Assembly (NCBI RefSeq): GCF_042655485.1
Contig: NZ_JBHSMC010000003.1
Coordinates: forward strand, 62,001-126,000
Length of the DNA: 64,000 nt
Source: Lederbergia graminis
GTDB taxonomy: Bacteria; Bacillota; Bacilli; Bacillales; Bacillaceae_C
Direction of reading: 5' to 3'
A program made the translations under genes and the position numbers. Below are positions 8,844 through 16,789 of this stretch, piece by piece; within the stretch, counting starts at the first letter, position 1, and each line of letters starts with the position of its first letter. The notes under the pieces are model-generated. The model was given only the letters and a program-made list of their open reading frames with translations, had not been told where the DNA came from and ran no database searches.

Positions 8844-8868
8844 GTGATGGGGAAAGGGGAAAGATTAA

Positions 8869-9768
8869 ATGAAAACGTGGCATTATGCACTCATTGTATT
8901 TTTGGGCGGATGCTGTTATGGATTATTATCGACATTTGTTAAACTTGCTTATGCTACTGGGTATTCGGTGACGGAAGTAACGGGATCACAATATATTCTT
9001 GGAGCATTACTAATTTGGTTACTCTTCTTATTTACGAAGAAGCAAAAGTTAAGGTTTAATAAAGCTTGGAAACTAATGCTATTTGGAATTCCATTCGGCA
9101 TGACAGGAATTTTTTACTATCAAGCATTACAAACACTAGATGCTTCATTAGCAATTATTTTCTTATTCCAATTTGTCTGGATTGGCACATTGATTGAATG
9201 GTTATTTTATAAAAAGAAACCAACTGCTACTAAACTACTTGCTATAGGAGTTCTAATTATCGGTTCTATATTAGCAGCAGGATTGTTATCAACTGGTGAT
9301 ACAACACTTACAATGGAAGGAACCATTTGGGGAATTCTATCTGCTATAACATTTACAAGTTCTATTTTTATAAGTGGTGCTGTTGGAAAAGATATACAAC
9401 CAATATTGAAAAGTGCTCTTTTATCAACGGGTGCACTCATTGTAGTGCTAATTGTATACCCACCGATTTTTCTATTTGATATACATGTTTTAATGGGAGT
9501 AGCACCTTATGGATTCTTACTCGGTTTACTTGGCGTTGCTTTACCACCGCTGTTATTCTCGATTGGGATGCCGAAGATTGGTCCAGGACTTGGTACAATT
9601 TTAAGTGCTTCTGAGCTGCCAGTAGCAGTCATTATGTCAGCACTGATTTTAAATGAATTTGTTAGTTATTCCCAGTGGTTTGGAGTAGTCATCATCTTAT
9701 GTGGTATTATGATTGGGAATGTAAAATTAAAAAGAAAAACAAATACGATACCGATGCAATATAATTAA
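8869..9768 (+). CDS. EamA/DMT-family transporter
   Basis: 299 residues with ten predicted membrane helices in two EamA repeats (roughly 1-140 and 150-290). The first has the glycine-rich FLGGCCYGLLSTFVKLAY opening; the second ends with SELPVAVIMSALILNEFVSY, the usual EamA repeat end. Members export amino acids or other small metabolites; no substrate is evident. It sits alone behind a strong promoter and an attenuator-like leader, so expression is likely conditional. A terminator shared with the convergent gene follows. Confidence 0.9.
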   Translation: MKTWHYALIVFLGGCCYGLLSTFVKLAYATGYSVTEVTGSQYILGALLIWLLFLFTKKQKLRFNKAWKLMLFGIPFGMTGIFYYQALQTLDASLAIIFLFQFVWIGTLIEWLFYKKKPTATKLLAIGVLIIGSILAAGLLSTGDTTLTMEGTIWGILSAITFTSSIFISGAVGKDIQPILKSALLSTGALIVVLIVYPPIFLFDIHVLMGVAPYGFLLGLLGVALPPLLFSIGMPKIGPGLGTILSASELPVAVIMSALILNEFVSYSQWFGVVIILCGIMIGNVKLKRKTNTIPMQYN

Positions 9769-9820
9769 AACAGCCAGAACACGGATCAATTCAAAGTTGA
9801 ACCGTGTCTGGCTGTTTTTT
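9767..9820. terminator. Bidirectional terminator
   Basis: AAACAGCCAGA-ACACGG pairs with CCGTGT-CTGGCTGTTT, a stem of about 17 bp with A-rich left and T-rich right flanks. It serves the EamA gene and the convergent membrane-protein gene. Confidence 0.85.
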
Positions 9821-10553
9821 ATAGGAGCCTTTTTGCTTTAGAACGTTTCTTTATTAGTTTAATAGCCTTCTCAAAGGATCCAGGATTTGGTTTGAATGGT
9901 GGTGAAAAACTGGTTATGTATTGATGTAGCTTTTGCTTGTCATCGATCACTTTTGTATTTTTACCAGTTCCTTTAGCAGAGGAATGTTTGTTGGAAAAGT
10001 AAACAATTCCTTGCACCCACATCGCCATCGCTTCTGATTTCAACATTTCTGCTGCATGGTATGTTTGCTGACGTAATATGGAGGTTGCAAAGTACACTTC
10101 TTTTTTTACTTCTCGTCCTTTTTCCTCATTGATTATTGTCCATATATCATAATCGGTGTTTCCCTCAAACCTTCCAGGCGATCTCTCTTCCATTATGGCG
10201 AAACAGCATGATGGAGAAATAACAAAATAATCGCAGCTGTAAGAACGTCCTTCAAATTCTACATAAGCCCCTTGAAACACATGATATGAATCGGGAAGAT
10301 CAGCAAATGAGCGTAGTCGCTTTTTTTCTAATTCAAGATCTACACTTGTTCTGCCAATTCGAACAATCCGGTAAATGATTGCAAGAATAATCACCACCAC
10401 AATTACTCCAGAGAATGACAAGAGTGTTCCCTGAACTCCTAACCCAATGATGATAAATACAAATAACAAAACGATAAGTGTTATTAAATTTTGTCGATTA
10501 AAGCTTTGCTTATTTTGTGCTTCTGTGTTTTTGGAACGATATAAAACAGCCAT
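9819..10553 (-). CDS. Membrane protein with degenerate NERD-like domain
   Basis: 244 residues. Two hydrophobic segments (about 25-42 and 46-64) are followed by a soluble domain. The stretch YVEFEGRSYSCDYFVISPSC then CFAIMEE has the look of a NERD domain core, in which a phenylalanine/valine strand is followed by the nuclease E-x-K motif. Here that position reads IMEERS, so nuclease residues appear lost. The C terminus is basic (KLIKKRSKAKRLL). I am fairly sure it is a real gene but only weakly sure of the domain. ATG start with a weak upstream RBS. Confidence 0.55.
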   Translation of the reverse strand: MAVLYRSKNTEAQNKQSFNRQNLITLIVLLFVFIIIGLGVQGTLLSFSGVIVVVIILAIIYRIVRIGRTSVDLELEKKRLRSFADLPDSYHVFQGAYVEFEGRSYSCDYFVISPSCCFAIMEERSPGRFEGNTDYDIWTIINEEKGREVKKEVYFATSILRQQTYHAAEMLKSEAMAMWVQGIVYFSNKHSSAKGTGKNTKVIDDKQKLHQYITSFSPPFKPNPGSFEKAIKLIKKRSKAKRLL

Positions 10554-10687
10554 TATGTCCTCCTGATAGTATAGTTATCCTAGTACAATAGTAACCTATT
10601 ATTTATAGACTTGCTAGATTTCCTAAATGTAATAGCAAAATGAAAAACAAAAAAGGACAAAGGATGTTTCTCCCCTGACCCTGAAGA

Positions 10688-11386
10688 TTATAATTTACTT
10701 ACCGTTTCAAATAATTCACTCGCACTATAGACTACCTTATCTGGTTTAATATTCCCCTCTGGCATTTTCCGATTTCGGTGATTCATCCAAATTGCCTTCC
10801 AACCTGCATTCTTGGCACCGATTATATCGTTAGCGAATGAATCTCCAATATATACCGTTTTTTCCTTATCTAGGTTTAATTTTTTCTCTAAAATTTGAAA
10901 TGCTTCCTTTGTAGGTTTTGCATATCCTAAAGATTCTGATATAAAGATATTTTCTTCCGGAATCCATTTTGATAAATTCAATTGTTTGATCTTCATGGCT
11001 TGATGTCCATGAGAACCATTTGTTAGCACTGCCAGCTGTTTTGTGTGCTGAAGAGTTTCCAGTAACTCAACAACTTCATCGAATAACGTTATTTTCTGTT
11101 GTTCTTCTACATACGCTTCTTGAAATTCAATTGCTTTTTGATCACTAATTTCAATTCCGTATTCAGCACATGCATCTTTAATTCTTCTAATATGCATTTC
11201 TCTAACCGTTAATTCACCAGCAACTTGCTTATCAAACAATTCATCGCTATATTTTCTACTTGTAATGTACAGTTTATCTAAATCGATATTTGTGATATAT
11301 TCCGGTAACATTCTTTCACATGTTCTTTTGAAAGATAATACTTGATCATATAGCGTATCATCTACATCAAATATAATTGTATCCAT
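10688..11386 (-). CDS. HAD-superfamily hydrolase (subfamily IA, YjjG-like)
   Basis: 232 residues with all four HAD motifs. Motif I is DVDDT at 7-11, motif II LTNGSHGH near 121, motif III the lysine in YAKPTKEAF, and motif IV IGDSFANDIIGAKNAGW. A helical cap lies between motifs I and II. Such proteins are phosphatases acting on nucleotides or sugar phosphates; the specific substrate cannot be assigned. The gene appears monocistronic. Confidence 0.85.
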   Translation of the reverse strand: MDTIIFDVDDTLYDQVLSFKRTCERMLPEYITNIDLDKLYITSRKYSDELFDKQVAGELTVREMHIRRIKDACAEYGIEISDQKAIEFQEAYVEEQQKITLFDEVVELLETLQHTKQLAVLTNGSHGHQAMKIKQLNLSKWIPEENIFISESLGYAKPTKEAFQILEKKLNLDKEKTVYIGDSFANDIIGAKNAGWKAIWMNHRNRKMPEGNIKPDKVVYSASELFETVSKL

Positions 11387-11479
11387 TCCATCTACCCCCG
11401 TTACCTATCATACCATCAAAAACAAAGCTAGGCACTATCGCATATGGATAAATACCTAGCCACTGGATCATTGCTATAG

Positions 11480-12970
11480 TTATTTGAATGGTGCGTGTTC
11501 AGGATTGTGGATGAATTCAGACACGTTTGTGAAAGTAATGGAAGGGTTCCCTTTGGTGAAAAAACCATCTCTAGCGATTACTACACCTCTAAACCCTCCT
11601 CCGTTGAAGGTTACTTTCCCTTGGGGGGCAAAGAGAATACCTGTAAGATGACTACTACCAAAACGACTAATATTAATATCTCCCTTACTAACAATGATTA
11701 CATTGTTCGTGTTTTCGTGTGAATCATTGGTAGTAAAATTTGAATGAGTATATATTTTGCTACCATCCGATAATTTCCCAGAGGAACGTACTTCATAACC
11801 GTTTGCAGCGTACCATGAATCATCGTGAAATGTAGGTGTAGATAGCTTTAATGCTTTCGGAATATCGTCTTTATTGAGTGGAACTAAACCATGCGTGTAA
11901 TTACCAATAATATTATCTGGTTGTCTCGTTCCTACTTCTCCATTTATGTATATTTCGTTTGCCTTCAATGAAGCACCCCAATTATGAAAAGTAACATCCC
12001 CTGTTATTGCAACCTTATCTGCCTCTATTTTGGCACTATCTCCAAATGTAACATTGCCGTCAACATACAAACTTTCAGTATTAATTTTTGCTCCACCGTT
12101 ATTTAGTTGTACATCCCCAATAATAATTACTTTCTTTGCGTCGATGATAGCACTACTACCAAATGTAACGTTGCCATCAATGTAAACTGTATTAGCATAG
12201 ATTCGAGCGCCACCATTATTGAGTTGAACATTACCCTCGATTCGCACGATATCGGTAGTATTTTTCGCCCCTAATTTAGTACTACTCCGAAATATAATTT
12301 CTTGTCCTTTTTTATTAATATAAATATTGGATACGGAGACTTTGTTATTACCGGTAAAAAGTAGATTTTCTTGATTCAAGTTACTTATAAAAATAGTCCC
12401 GTGTTGATTTGCAGCATTATCTACAGGTGTTGAACCATAAATTCCGAAATCAGAACCATAAATAAACACATTATTATTTTTTATTTGCTCATAAAAATTA
12501 TCATCTACAGGGGGTTGATTTGGGATATCGATACTTATTTCATTTCGACTGTACCCATCAATGATTGTGTCTATTTCAAACTGATAGCTTTGTGATGGGT
12601 CTGTTAAAGTAAAGGTAACTGGTAAATCAGGAATCCCCCCAGTGCTAGGAATTGGTTCCCAGCAATTACCTTCTCTAAATATTTTTTTATCAAGCCATAA
12701 TGTGGAGTTTAATATTTGCGCATTACTAAGCAATTGCTCCAATTGTTCATAACAAACTGGTTCTTGTTTTTGATGATGCTTTCTAATATTAGTGATAAGA
12801 ATATTAGCTTCTTGTCTTAAATTAATATGGGCTTGGCTCTTATCATTGAATTTAAAAGTTGAAGTGAGTACACTGAAAGAAAGGATAATGATTAGACTCG
12901 TAATTGCCAATGCTGCTAGGAGTTCTATGAGTGTTATTCCTTCTTGCTGTGATATGTACCTTTTATACAT
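11480..12970 (-). CDS. Prepilin-like protein carrying a beta-helix domain
   Basis: 496 residues. The N terminus is a type IV prepilin signal: a short basic leader, QQEG then ITLIELLAALAITSLIIILSF, with the conserved Glu at +5. After a helical stalk (to about 75) and a linker domain, residues about 200-350 form regular 19-20-residue rungs such as VYIDGNVTFGSSA and VIIIGDVQLNNGGAKI. The pattern predicts a right-handed beta-helix like bactofilins or polymer-forming proteins. The C-terminal part (SKGDINISRFGSSHLTGILF and FNGGGFRGVVIARD) continues the theme. ATG start with a weak RBS. It is divergent, by 50 bp, from two small prepilin-like genes. No pilus ATPase or peptidase lies nearby, so assembly would need the Com or another system elsewhere. 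Confidence 0.75.
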   Translation of the reverse strand: MYKRYISQQEGITLIELLAALAITSLIIILSFSVLTSTFKFNDKSQAHINLRQEANILITNIRKHHQKQEPVCYEQLEQLLSNAQILNSTLWLDKKIFREGNCWEPIPSTGGIPDLPVTFTLTDPSQSYQFEIDTIIDGYSRNEISIDIPNQPPVDDNFYEQIKNNNVFIYGSDFGIYGSTPVDNAANQHGTIFISNLNQENLLFTGNNKVSVSNIYINKKGQEIIFRSSTKLGAKNTTDIVRIEGNVQLNNGGARIYANTVYIDGNVTFGSSAIIDAKKVIIIGDVQLNNGGAKINTESLYVDGNVTFGDSAKIEADKVAITGDVTFHNWGASLKANEIYINGEVGTRQPDNIIGNYTHGLVPLNKDDIPKALKLSTPTFHDDSWYAANGYEVRSSGKLSDGSKIYTHSNFTTNDSHENTNNVIIVSKGDINISRFGSSHLTGILFAPQGKVTFNGGGFRGVVIARDGFFTKGNPSITFTNVSEFIHNPEHAPFK

Positions 12971-13020
12971 AATGATTCACCGAGCCTTTAAAAATGATGT
13001 TGTTCATATAGGGTGAGAAT

Positions 13021-13455
13021 ATGAGAGATAACATGAAACTATATCTAAATCATAAAGGAGTAACATTAATTGAAATACTAGCATCTATTACGATTTTATT
13101 TCTCGTATTACTTTATTTTTTAAGTTTTTTTGGCCAAGCTACGTTACTTTCTACGAAAACAGAAGATAGATTAACTGCCATTAATATTGCTGAGAAGGTT
13201 TTAAATGAAGTAAGTGATGACTCTGCTGTGTATACAGGAATTAATCAGCTTATTGATGGTACTATATATCATCAAATGGAGATAATTCAGCTAAACGGAA
13301 AACAGTATTTTCCATATGTAAGTTTAACTCCAGAAACACCGGAAAGTTTACATCTGAAGGTCGTACATGTTCAAATTTATGCGCAAGAAGATTACAGTCC
13401 AGGAGCTACTCCTGCATCCGAAATATACGGATATAAGAAGGAGGAATCGCCATGA
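13021..13455 (+). CDS. Small prepilin-like protein
   Basis: 144 residues with a class 3 prepilin signal: basic leader NHKG, then VTLIEILASITILFLVLLYF with Glu at +5. The rest is a short pilin-like body ending KKEESP. The start at 13021 has GGGTGAG just upstream; a second ATG at 13033 is possible. The last 4 bp overlap the next gene (ATGA), indicating translational coupling. In comparison with ComG/PilV-type minor pilins the C-terminal body is short and has no recognisable cysteines. Confidence 0.75.
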   Translation: MRDNMKLYLNHKGVTLIEILASITILFLVLLYFLSFFGQATLLSTKTEDRLTAINIAEKVLNEVSDDSAVYTGINQLIDGTIYHQMEIIQLNGKQYFPYVSLTPETPESLHLKVVHVQIYAQEDYSPGATPASEIYGYKKEESP

Positions 13456-13919
13456 ACTCCTTAAGAAAAAATCAATCCGGCTATGCCTTGATAACGGTAT
13501 TACTTATCATAGCAATAATTGGTGTTGTTACTCCTCCAATTATATCAAATATCATAAATAGTACCCAGCAATTCAAACGATCAGAAGAGAATATACAATT
13601 AGAAAAACTGAGGGAAATGGGTATTAACTATATGGAAAATAGTCTTCAACATATAGTAAATAACTCTGAACCGCCTACTGGATTAGAACAGTATAAGACG
13701 GAGCTAGAATCAAAACTATATCAGTTTGTTCCAGAGCTAGGATTAAGGAAAGAAATGAAAGAAGATGCCCATGCTTTTCGATTAATAGTTGAAAGTGTAG
13801 AAATAGAGGGGAATGATCTGAAAATTACGTATCGGGTTACCCCAACGCTAAACGGGATATTTGAGGAATCCAATTCGTCAGTGGAAGAAAAAATCATTAA
13901 AATTAGGAAAGTCTCATAA
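13452..13919 (+). CDS. PilX/ComGG-like minor prepilin-like protein
   Basis: 155 residues. The N terminus NQSG then YALITVLLIIAIIGVVTPPI resembles prepilin leaders of the PilX type, but lacks the usual glutamate at +5, as some minor pilins do. A long polar helix (FKRSEENIQLEKLREMGINY) and a small beta-rich domain follow. AAGGAGG lies before the ATG and the gene overlaps its upstream partner by 4 bp. Together with the divergent beta-helix pilin it suggests a small minor-pilin set. Confidence 0.7.
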   Translation: MNSLRKNQSGYALITVLLIIAIIGVVTPPIISNIINSTQQFKRSEENIQLEKLREMGINYMENSLQHIVNNSEPPTGLEQYKTELESKLYQFVPELGLRKEMKEDAHAFRLIVESVEIEGNDLKITYRVTPTLNGIFEESNSSVEEKIIKIRKVS

Positions 13920-13920
13920 A

Positions 13921-13962
13921 GAAAACGACTCTAACGGAATAATCCCATTTAGAGTCGTTTTC
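13921..13962. terminator. Bidirectional terminator
   Basis: Perfect 14-bp stem GAAAACGACTCTAA/TTAGAGTCGTTTTC between the minor-pilin gene and the convergent ric gene. Confidence 0.85.
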
Positions 13963-13970
13963 GCTTCTTA

Positions 13971-14678
13971 TCAATTCAGTGAATGTAAGACCTTTTTTAC
14001 ACGTTCAAATAAAATATTATTTTCTAAGTGGACATGCTGAAATGTTTTCTTTTCCAGTTCCTCTAACTGACGATATACGAGCGAATATGTGGCACATGCT
14101 CCTTCAGGTAACGTGAAATTATTTGTAATATCTCGTAGTTCGAATAAAAGTTTACCAGTATTCTCGTGTTCTTCCTCTAGTTCCTGCACATGTGGTGTCA
14201 CTTTTTCTACTAGCTCGTTTGATGGATTACGTAAAAATGTTAAGAGGAGAGGAAAAACATTCATATCCTCATCTTTTGTATGATCAAGTAGTTCTGTAGA
14301 TAACTCTTCAAAGAGTTCTTGAACACGATAAAGCTCCGGATGTAAACTTCCATGAACATTTACCACAGTGGATACATACTTAGAAAGCTCTGGTAATTGT
14401 TCACGTAATGGATCATGATACGTTTCTTGGATATACGTAACGAGTGTACGATCTCCAAATGAAGCAGGATCGAAAGCTTCGCTAGGTTGTGTATTTTCCA
14501 GTTCTTTTATTTCCTTCAAAATTTCCTCTGGGTTAAAACCTTGCTCCATTGCTGCTGTTTTTAATGCAACTTTTCCACCACAGCAAAAATCAATCCGTAA
14601 TTTGCGAAAGACTTCCGCACTTTGTGGTAAGGCAGTGACAATATCGGCCACTTCAGTATCTATCGTGAATTGAGTCAT
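13971..14678 (-). CDS. ric: Iron-sulfur cluster repair di-iron protein (ScdA/YtfE/RIC)
   Basis: About 235 residues from the ATG at 14678 (AAAGGGAG 10 nt upstream). The N-terminal ScdA_N domain has the paired cysteines FCCGGK at 32-33. The C-terminal hemerythrin-like domain carries the metal ligands in HGSLHPE, DHTKDEDMNVFPLL, EHENTGKLL and QHVHLENNILF. The family repairs iron-sulfur clusters damaged by nitric oxide or oxidative stress. A near-perfect FNR box sits at -41.5 relative to a predicted start site, so the gene is probably turned on without oxygen. Confidence 0.95.
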   Translation of the reverse strand: MTQFTIDTEVADIVTALPQSAEVFRKLRIDFCCGGKVALKTAAMEQGFNPEEILKEIKELENTQPSEAFDPASFGDRTLVTYIQETYHDPLREQLPELSKYVSTVVNVHGSLHPELYRVQELFEELSTELLDHTKDEDMNVFPLLLTFLRNPSNELVEKVTPHVQELEEEHENTGKLLFELRDITNNFTLPEGACATYSLVYRQLEELEKKTFQHVHLENNILFERVKKVLHSLN

Positions 14679-14712
14679 GTTGATACAACTCCCTTTACCT
14701 ATCATTTATTTC

Positions 14713-14755
14713 ATCATAATGGATTTAGCTTTTGGTTTTTGTGACGTATATCACA
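14713..14755 (-). promoter_or_regulatory. FNR/CRP-type box with matched -10 element for ric
   Basis: TGTGACGTATATCACA (14740-14755) is the TGTGA-N6-TCACA palindrome bound by Bacillus Fnr. On the minus strand TATGAT (14713-14718) serves as -10, placing the start near 14706 and the box centre at -41.5, the classic class II activation geometry. Confidence 0.75.
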
Positions 14756-14892
14756 TTGCCAAAATATAAATAGATTTTTATATAAAACAGAGGATTTATG
14801 TGGGGAAGTGCCCATTTTAGTGGGTACAAGTTGAATGGTCATCTGTCTATAAATAAGATGATGTGAGATTAACATGTTAAGGAGTGCTATTT

Positions 14893-15354
14893 ATGTATCC
14901 TAATTATTTACCGATGTACTATGAATATCCATATCATGTAGAAGAAAATAGTCCATACGAAGAGCATAACTCATACCATTCGGAGTATGATGAACGACAA
15001 TTAGGGGGAATTCCGCCTTTCTTCCCACCATTTTTTCCACCGATGTTTCCAACACCAGGGCAAGGACCTGGAATTGGACCGGGGCCAGGGGGGCCTGGCC
15101 AAGGAGCAGGAGCGCCAACCACACCGCCGCCAAGCTTTGTTCCGACTCAGGCGCAAACATTTGCGGTTGATCCAGGCGGTATTAGAAGATGTATGTTTAG
15201 ATTTACCTATGTATGGTTAAGACGTAATCAGCAATTCTGGTTTTATCCAATCTTTGTTGGTCGTAATTCAGTAGCTGGTTTTCGTTGGACTGGATTTAAC
15301 TGGGTTTACTTTGGAATAAGCTTAAGACAAATTGAATCGTTTACTTGTGTGTAA
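14893..15354 (+). CDS. Proline/glycine-rich surface or spore-associated protein, unknown
   Basis: About 153 residues from ATG behind AAGGAG. The N terminus is rich in Tyr, Glu and His; residues about 38-80 are a Pro/Phe/Gly-rich stretch (PPFFPPFFPPMFPTPGQGPG). The C-terminal 70 residues form a conserved-looking aromatic domain beginning FAVDPGGIRRCMFRFTYVWL and containing FWFYPIFVGRNSVAGFRW. I recall similar uncharacterised proteins in Bacillus with the same tail, but no function. No signal peptide is visible. A terminator follows. Confidence 0.65.
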   Translation: MYPNYLPMYYEYPYHVEENSPYEEHNSYHSEYDERQLGGIPPFFPPFFPPMFPTPGQGPGIGPGPGGPGQGAGAPTTPPPSFVPTQAQTFAVDPGGIRRCMFRFTYVWLRRNQQFWFYPIFVGRNSVAGFRWTGFNWVYFGISLRQIESFTCV

Positions 15355-15394
15355 AAAATGCCTATGTAGTAGGTAATAGCGACATCATTATTTC

Positions 15395-15436
15395 GAGGGA
15401 CGGGGTTAATGAAAAACCCTGTCTCTACTTTTTTTT
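15395..15436 (+). terminator. Intrinsic terminator
   Basis: GAGGGACGGGGTT pairs with AACCCTGTCTC (with G-U pairs), followed by a T-rich run. It ends the proline-rich protein transcript. Confidence 0.65.
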
Positions 15437-15745
15437 GAAACGAGGGTGTCTAGTTTCCACTCTTTTTTCTATATAAAATATGAGGAGTTTTTAAGAAAAT
15501 CGGAGTTTTACGATACGTCGACGATACGTGGACAATAAAAAGAATAAGAATAAGAATAAGAAAAAGAACAACAACAAGAACAATAATAATAAGAATAATA
15601 ATAATAACAAGTAGAATGATTTCGTGATTGTGGTGGTTGGTGAATTTTTGTAGAGATTGATAGAACTACCCTAATTCTACCAACGAATAATTTACTTTTT
15701 TCTAGTATAATAGTTATATATTTTGTATAGAAGGGGAAAAGGGGT
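15437..15745. other. Intergenic region with a (AAG/AAY)n low-complexity tract
   Basis: About 300 bp. A nearly pure-purine tract of AAG, AAT and AAC triplets runs from about 15534 to 15613. In one frame it reads as a 28-codon GTG-started Lys/Asn-rich peptide ending at TAG (15528-15614), but no RBS precedes it. A direct repeat ACGATACGT lies just upstream. A TATAAT (15706-15711) before the next gene is a possible -10 without a good -35. Confidence 0.4.
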
Positions 15746-16705
15746 ATGTTACGAAAACATTGGAAAAAAATAGTAGTAACTTTAGTAGCTGTCTTATTAG
15801 TCGTGGATATTGCTGCGAGTTTCTTCTTTTATCACTTAGCGATTTCACGTGGGGAGAAAACTTTTTTAGAGGATAATGCCGATCTCGAGGTTTCTGCAGA
15901 ATCATTGGATGAAATGTTAGATGGTGAGTGGCGAGAGTGGGTAGCAAAACAACCATTTGAAGAATTACAAATGGAGTCACGAGATGGCCTAAATCTAGTA
16001 GGTTACTATTTACCGGCAAAAGAGAAAACAGATAAATTAGTGATTTTTACACATGGATATTTAGGGCATGCGAAACAAATGGGAATCTATGGACAATATT
16101 ACTATGAAGATCTTGGATATAACCTTTTCATGGCAGATGCACGAGGGCACGGAAGTAGTGAAGGTGATTATTACGGATTTGGCTGGCATGATCGACTAGA
16201 CCTCATAGACTGGACAAAATTGCTTGTGGATAAGCTTGGTAATGAGACACAAATAGTTTACCACGGTTTATCAATGGGAGCGGCGACAGTTCTAATGGCA
16301 AGTGGCGAAAAGGATATGTCTGAAAATGTTTCGGCTATCATTGCAGACAGCCCATATTCATCGGTTTATGAATTGTTTTCCTATCAAATCAAACGCATGT
16401 TTAAATTACCTCCTTTCCCAATTCTCGATAGTACAAGCCTAGTCACGAAGGCACTTGCCGGGTATTCATTTCGCGAGGCAAGCTCGTTAAAACAAGTAGA
16501 AAAAACAGAAGTTCCGATTCTTTATATACACGGAAAAGAGGATACATTTGTCCCTACGAATCTTGCAGAAGAATTGTATGAACATACAAATAGTGAAGCA
16601 GAGCTTATGCTAGTGGATGGAGCTAATCATGGAGAATCCTTTGTTTTAGAGAAAGAGGCATATAAAGAACGCTTAAATAGTTTTCTCTTAAAATATATAA
16701 AATAA
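15746..16705 (+). CDS. Membrane-anchored alpha/beta hydrolase
   Basis: 319 residues. An N-terminal membrane anchor (residues about 8-30) is followed by a serine hydrolase domain: FTHGYLGHAKQ (oxyanion loop), ADARGHGSSEGD, nucleophile elbow GLSMGAA, acid in IHGKEDTFVP and histidine in GANHGES. The layout is that of Bacillus YqkD/YfhR-type proteins with the catalytic domain probably facing out. Substrate unknown. ATG start behind AGAAGGGGAAAAGG; a terminator hairpin follows. Confidence 0.8.
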   Translation: MLRKHWKKIVVTLVAVLLVVDIAASFFFYHLAISRGEKTFLEDNADLEVSAESLDEMLDGEWREWVAKQPFEELQMESRDGLNLVGYYLPAKEKTDKLVIFTHGYLGHAKQMGIYGQYYYEDLGYNLFMADARGHGSSEGDYYGFGWHDRLDLIDWTKLLVDKLGNETQIVYHGLSMGAATVLMASGEKDMSENVSAIIADSPYSSVYELFSYQIKRMFKLPPFPILDSTSLVTKALAGYSFREASSLKQVEKTEVPILYIHGKEDTFVPTNLAEELYEHTNSEAELMLVDGANHGESFVLEKEAYKERLNSFLLKYIK

Positions 16706-16706
16706 G

Positions 16707-16738
16707 GCGCAAAGGATGTGAATTTCCTTTGCGTTTCC
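16707..16738 (+). terminator. Intrinsic terminator
   Basis: CGCAAAGGA pairs with TCCTTTGCG, followed by TTTCCCT. The tail is only moderately T-rich. Confidence 0.55.
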
Positions 16739-16789
16739 CTATATTTAAGATGATAATTTATTTAAAAAAATAAAGGGGATTGTTTCTAG

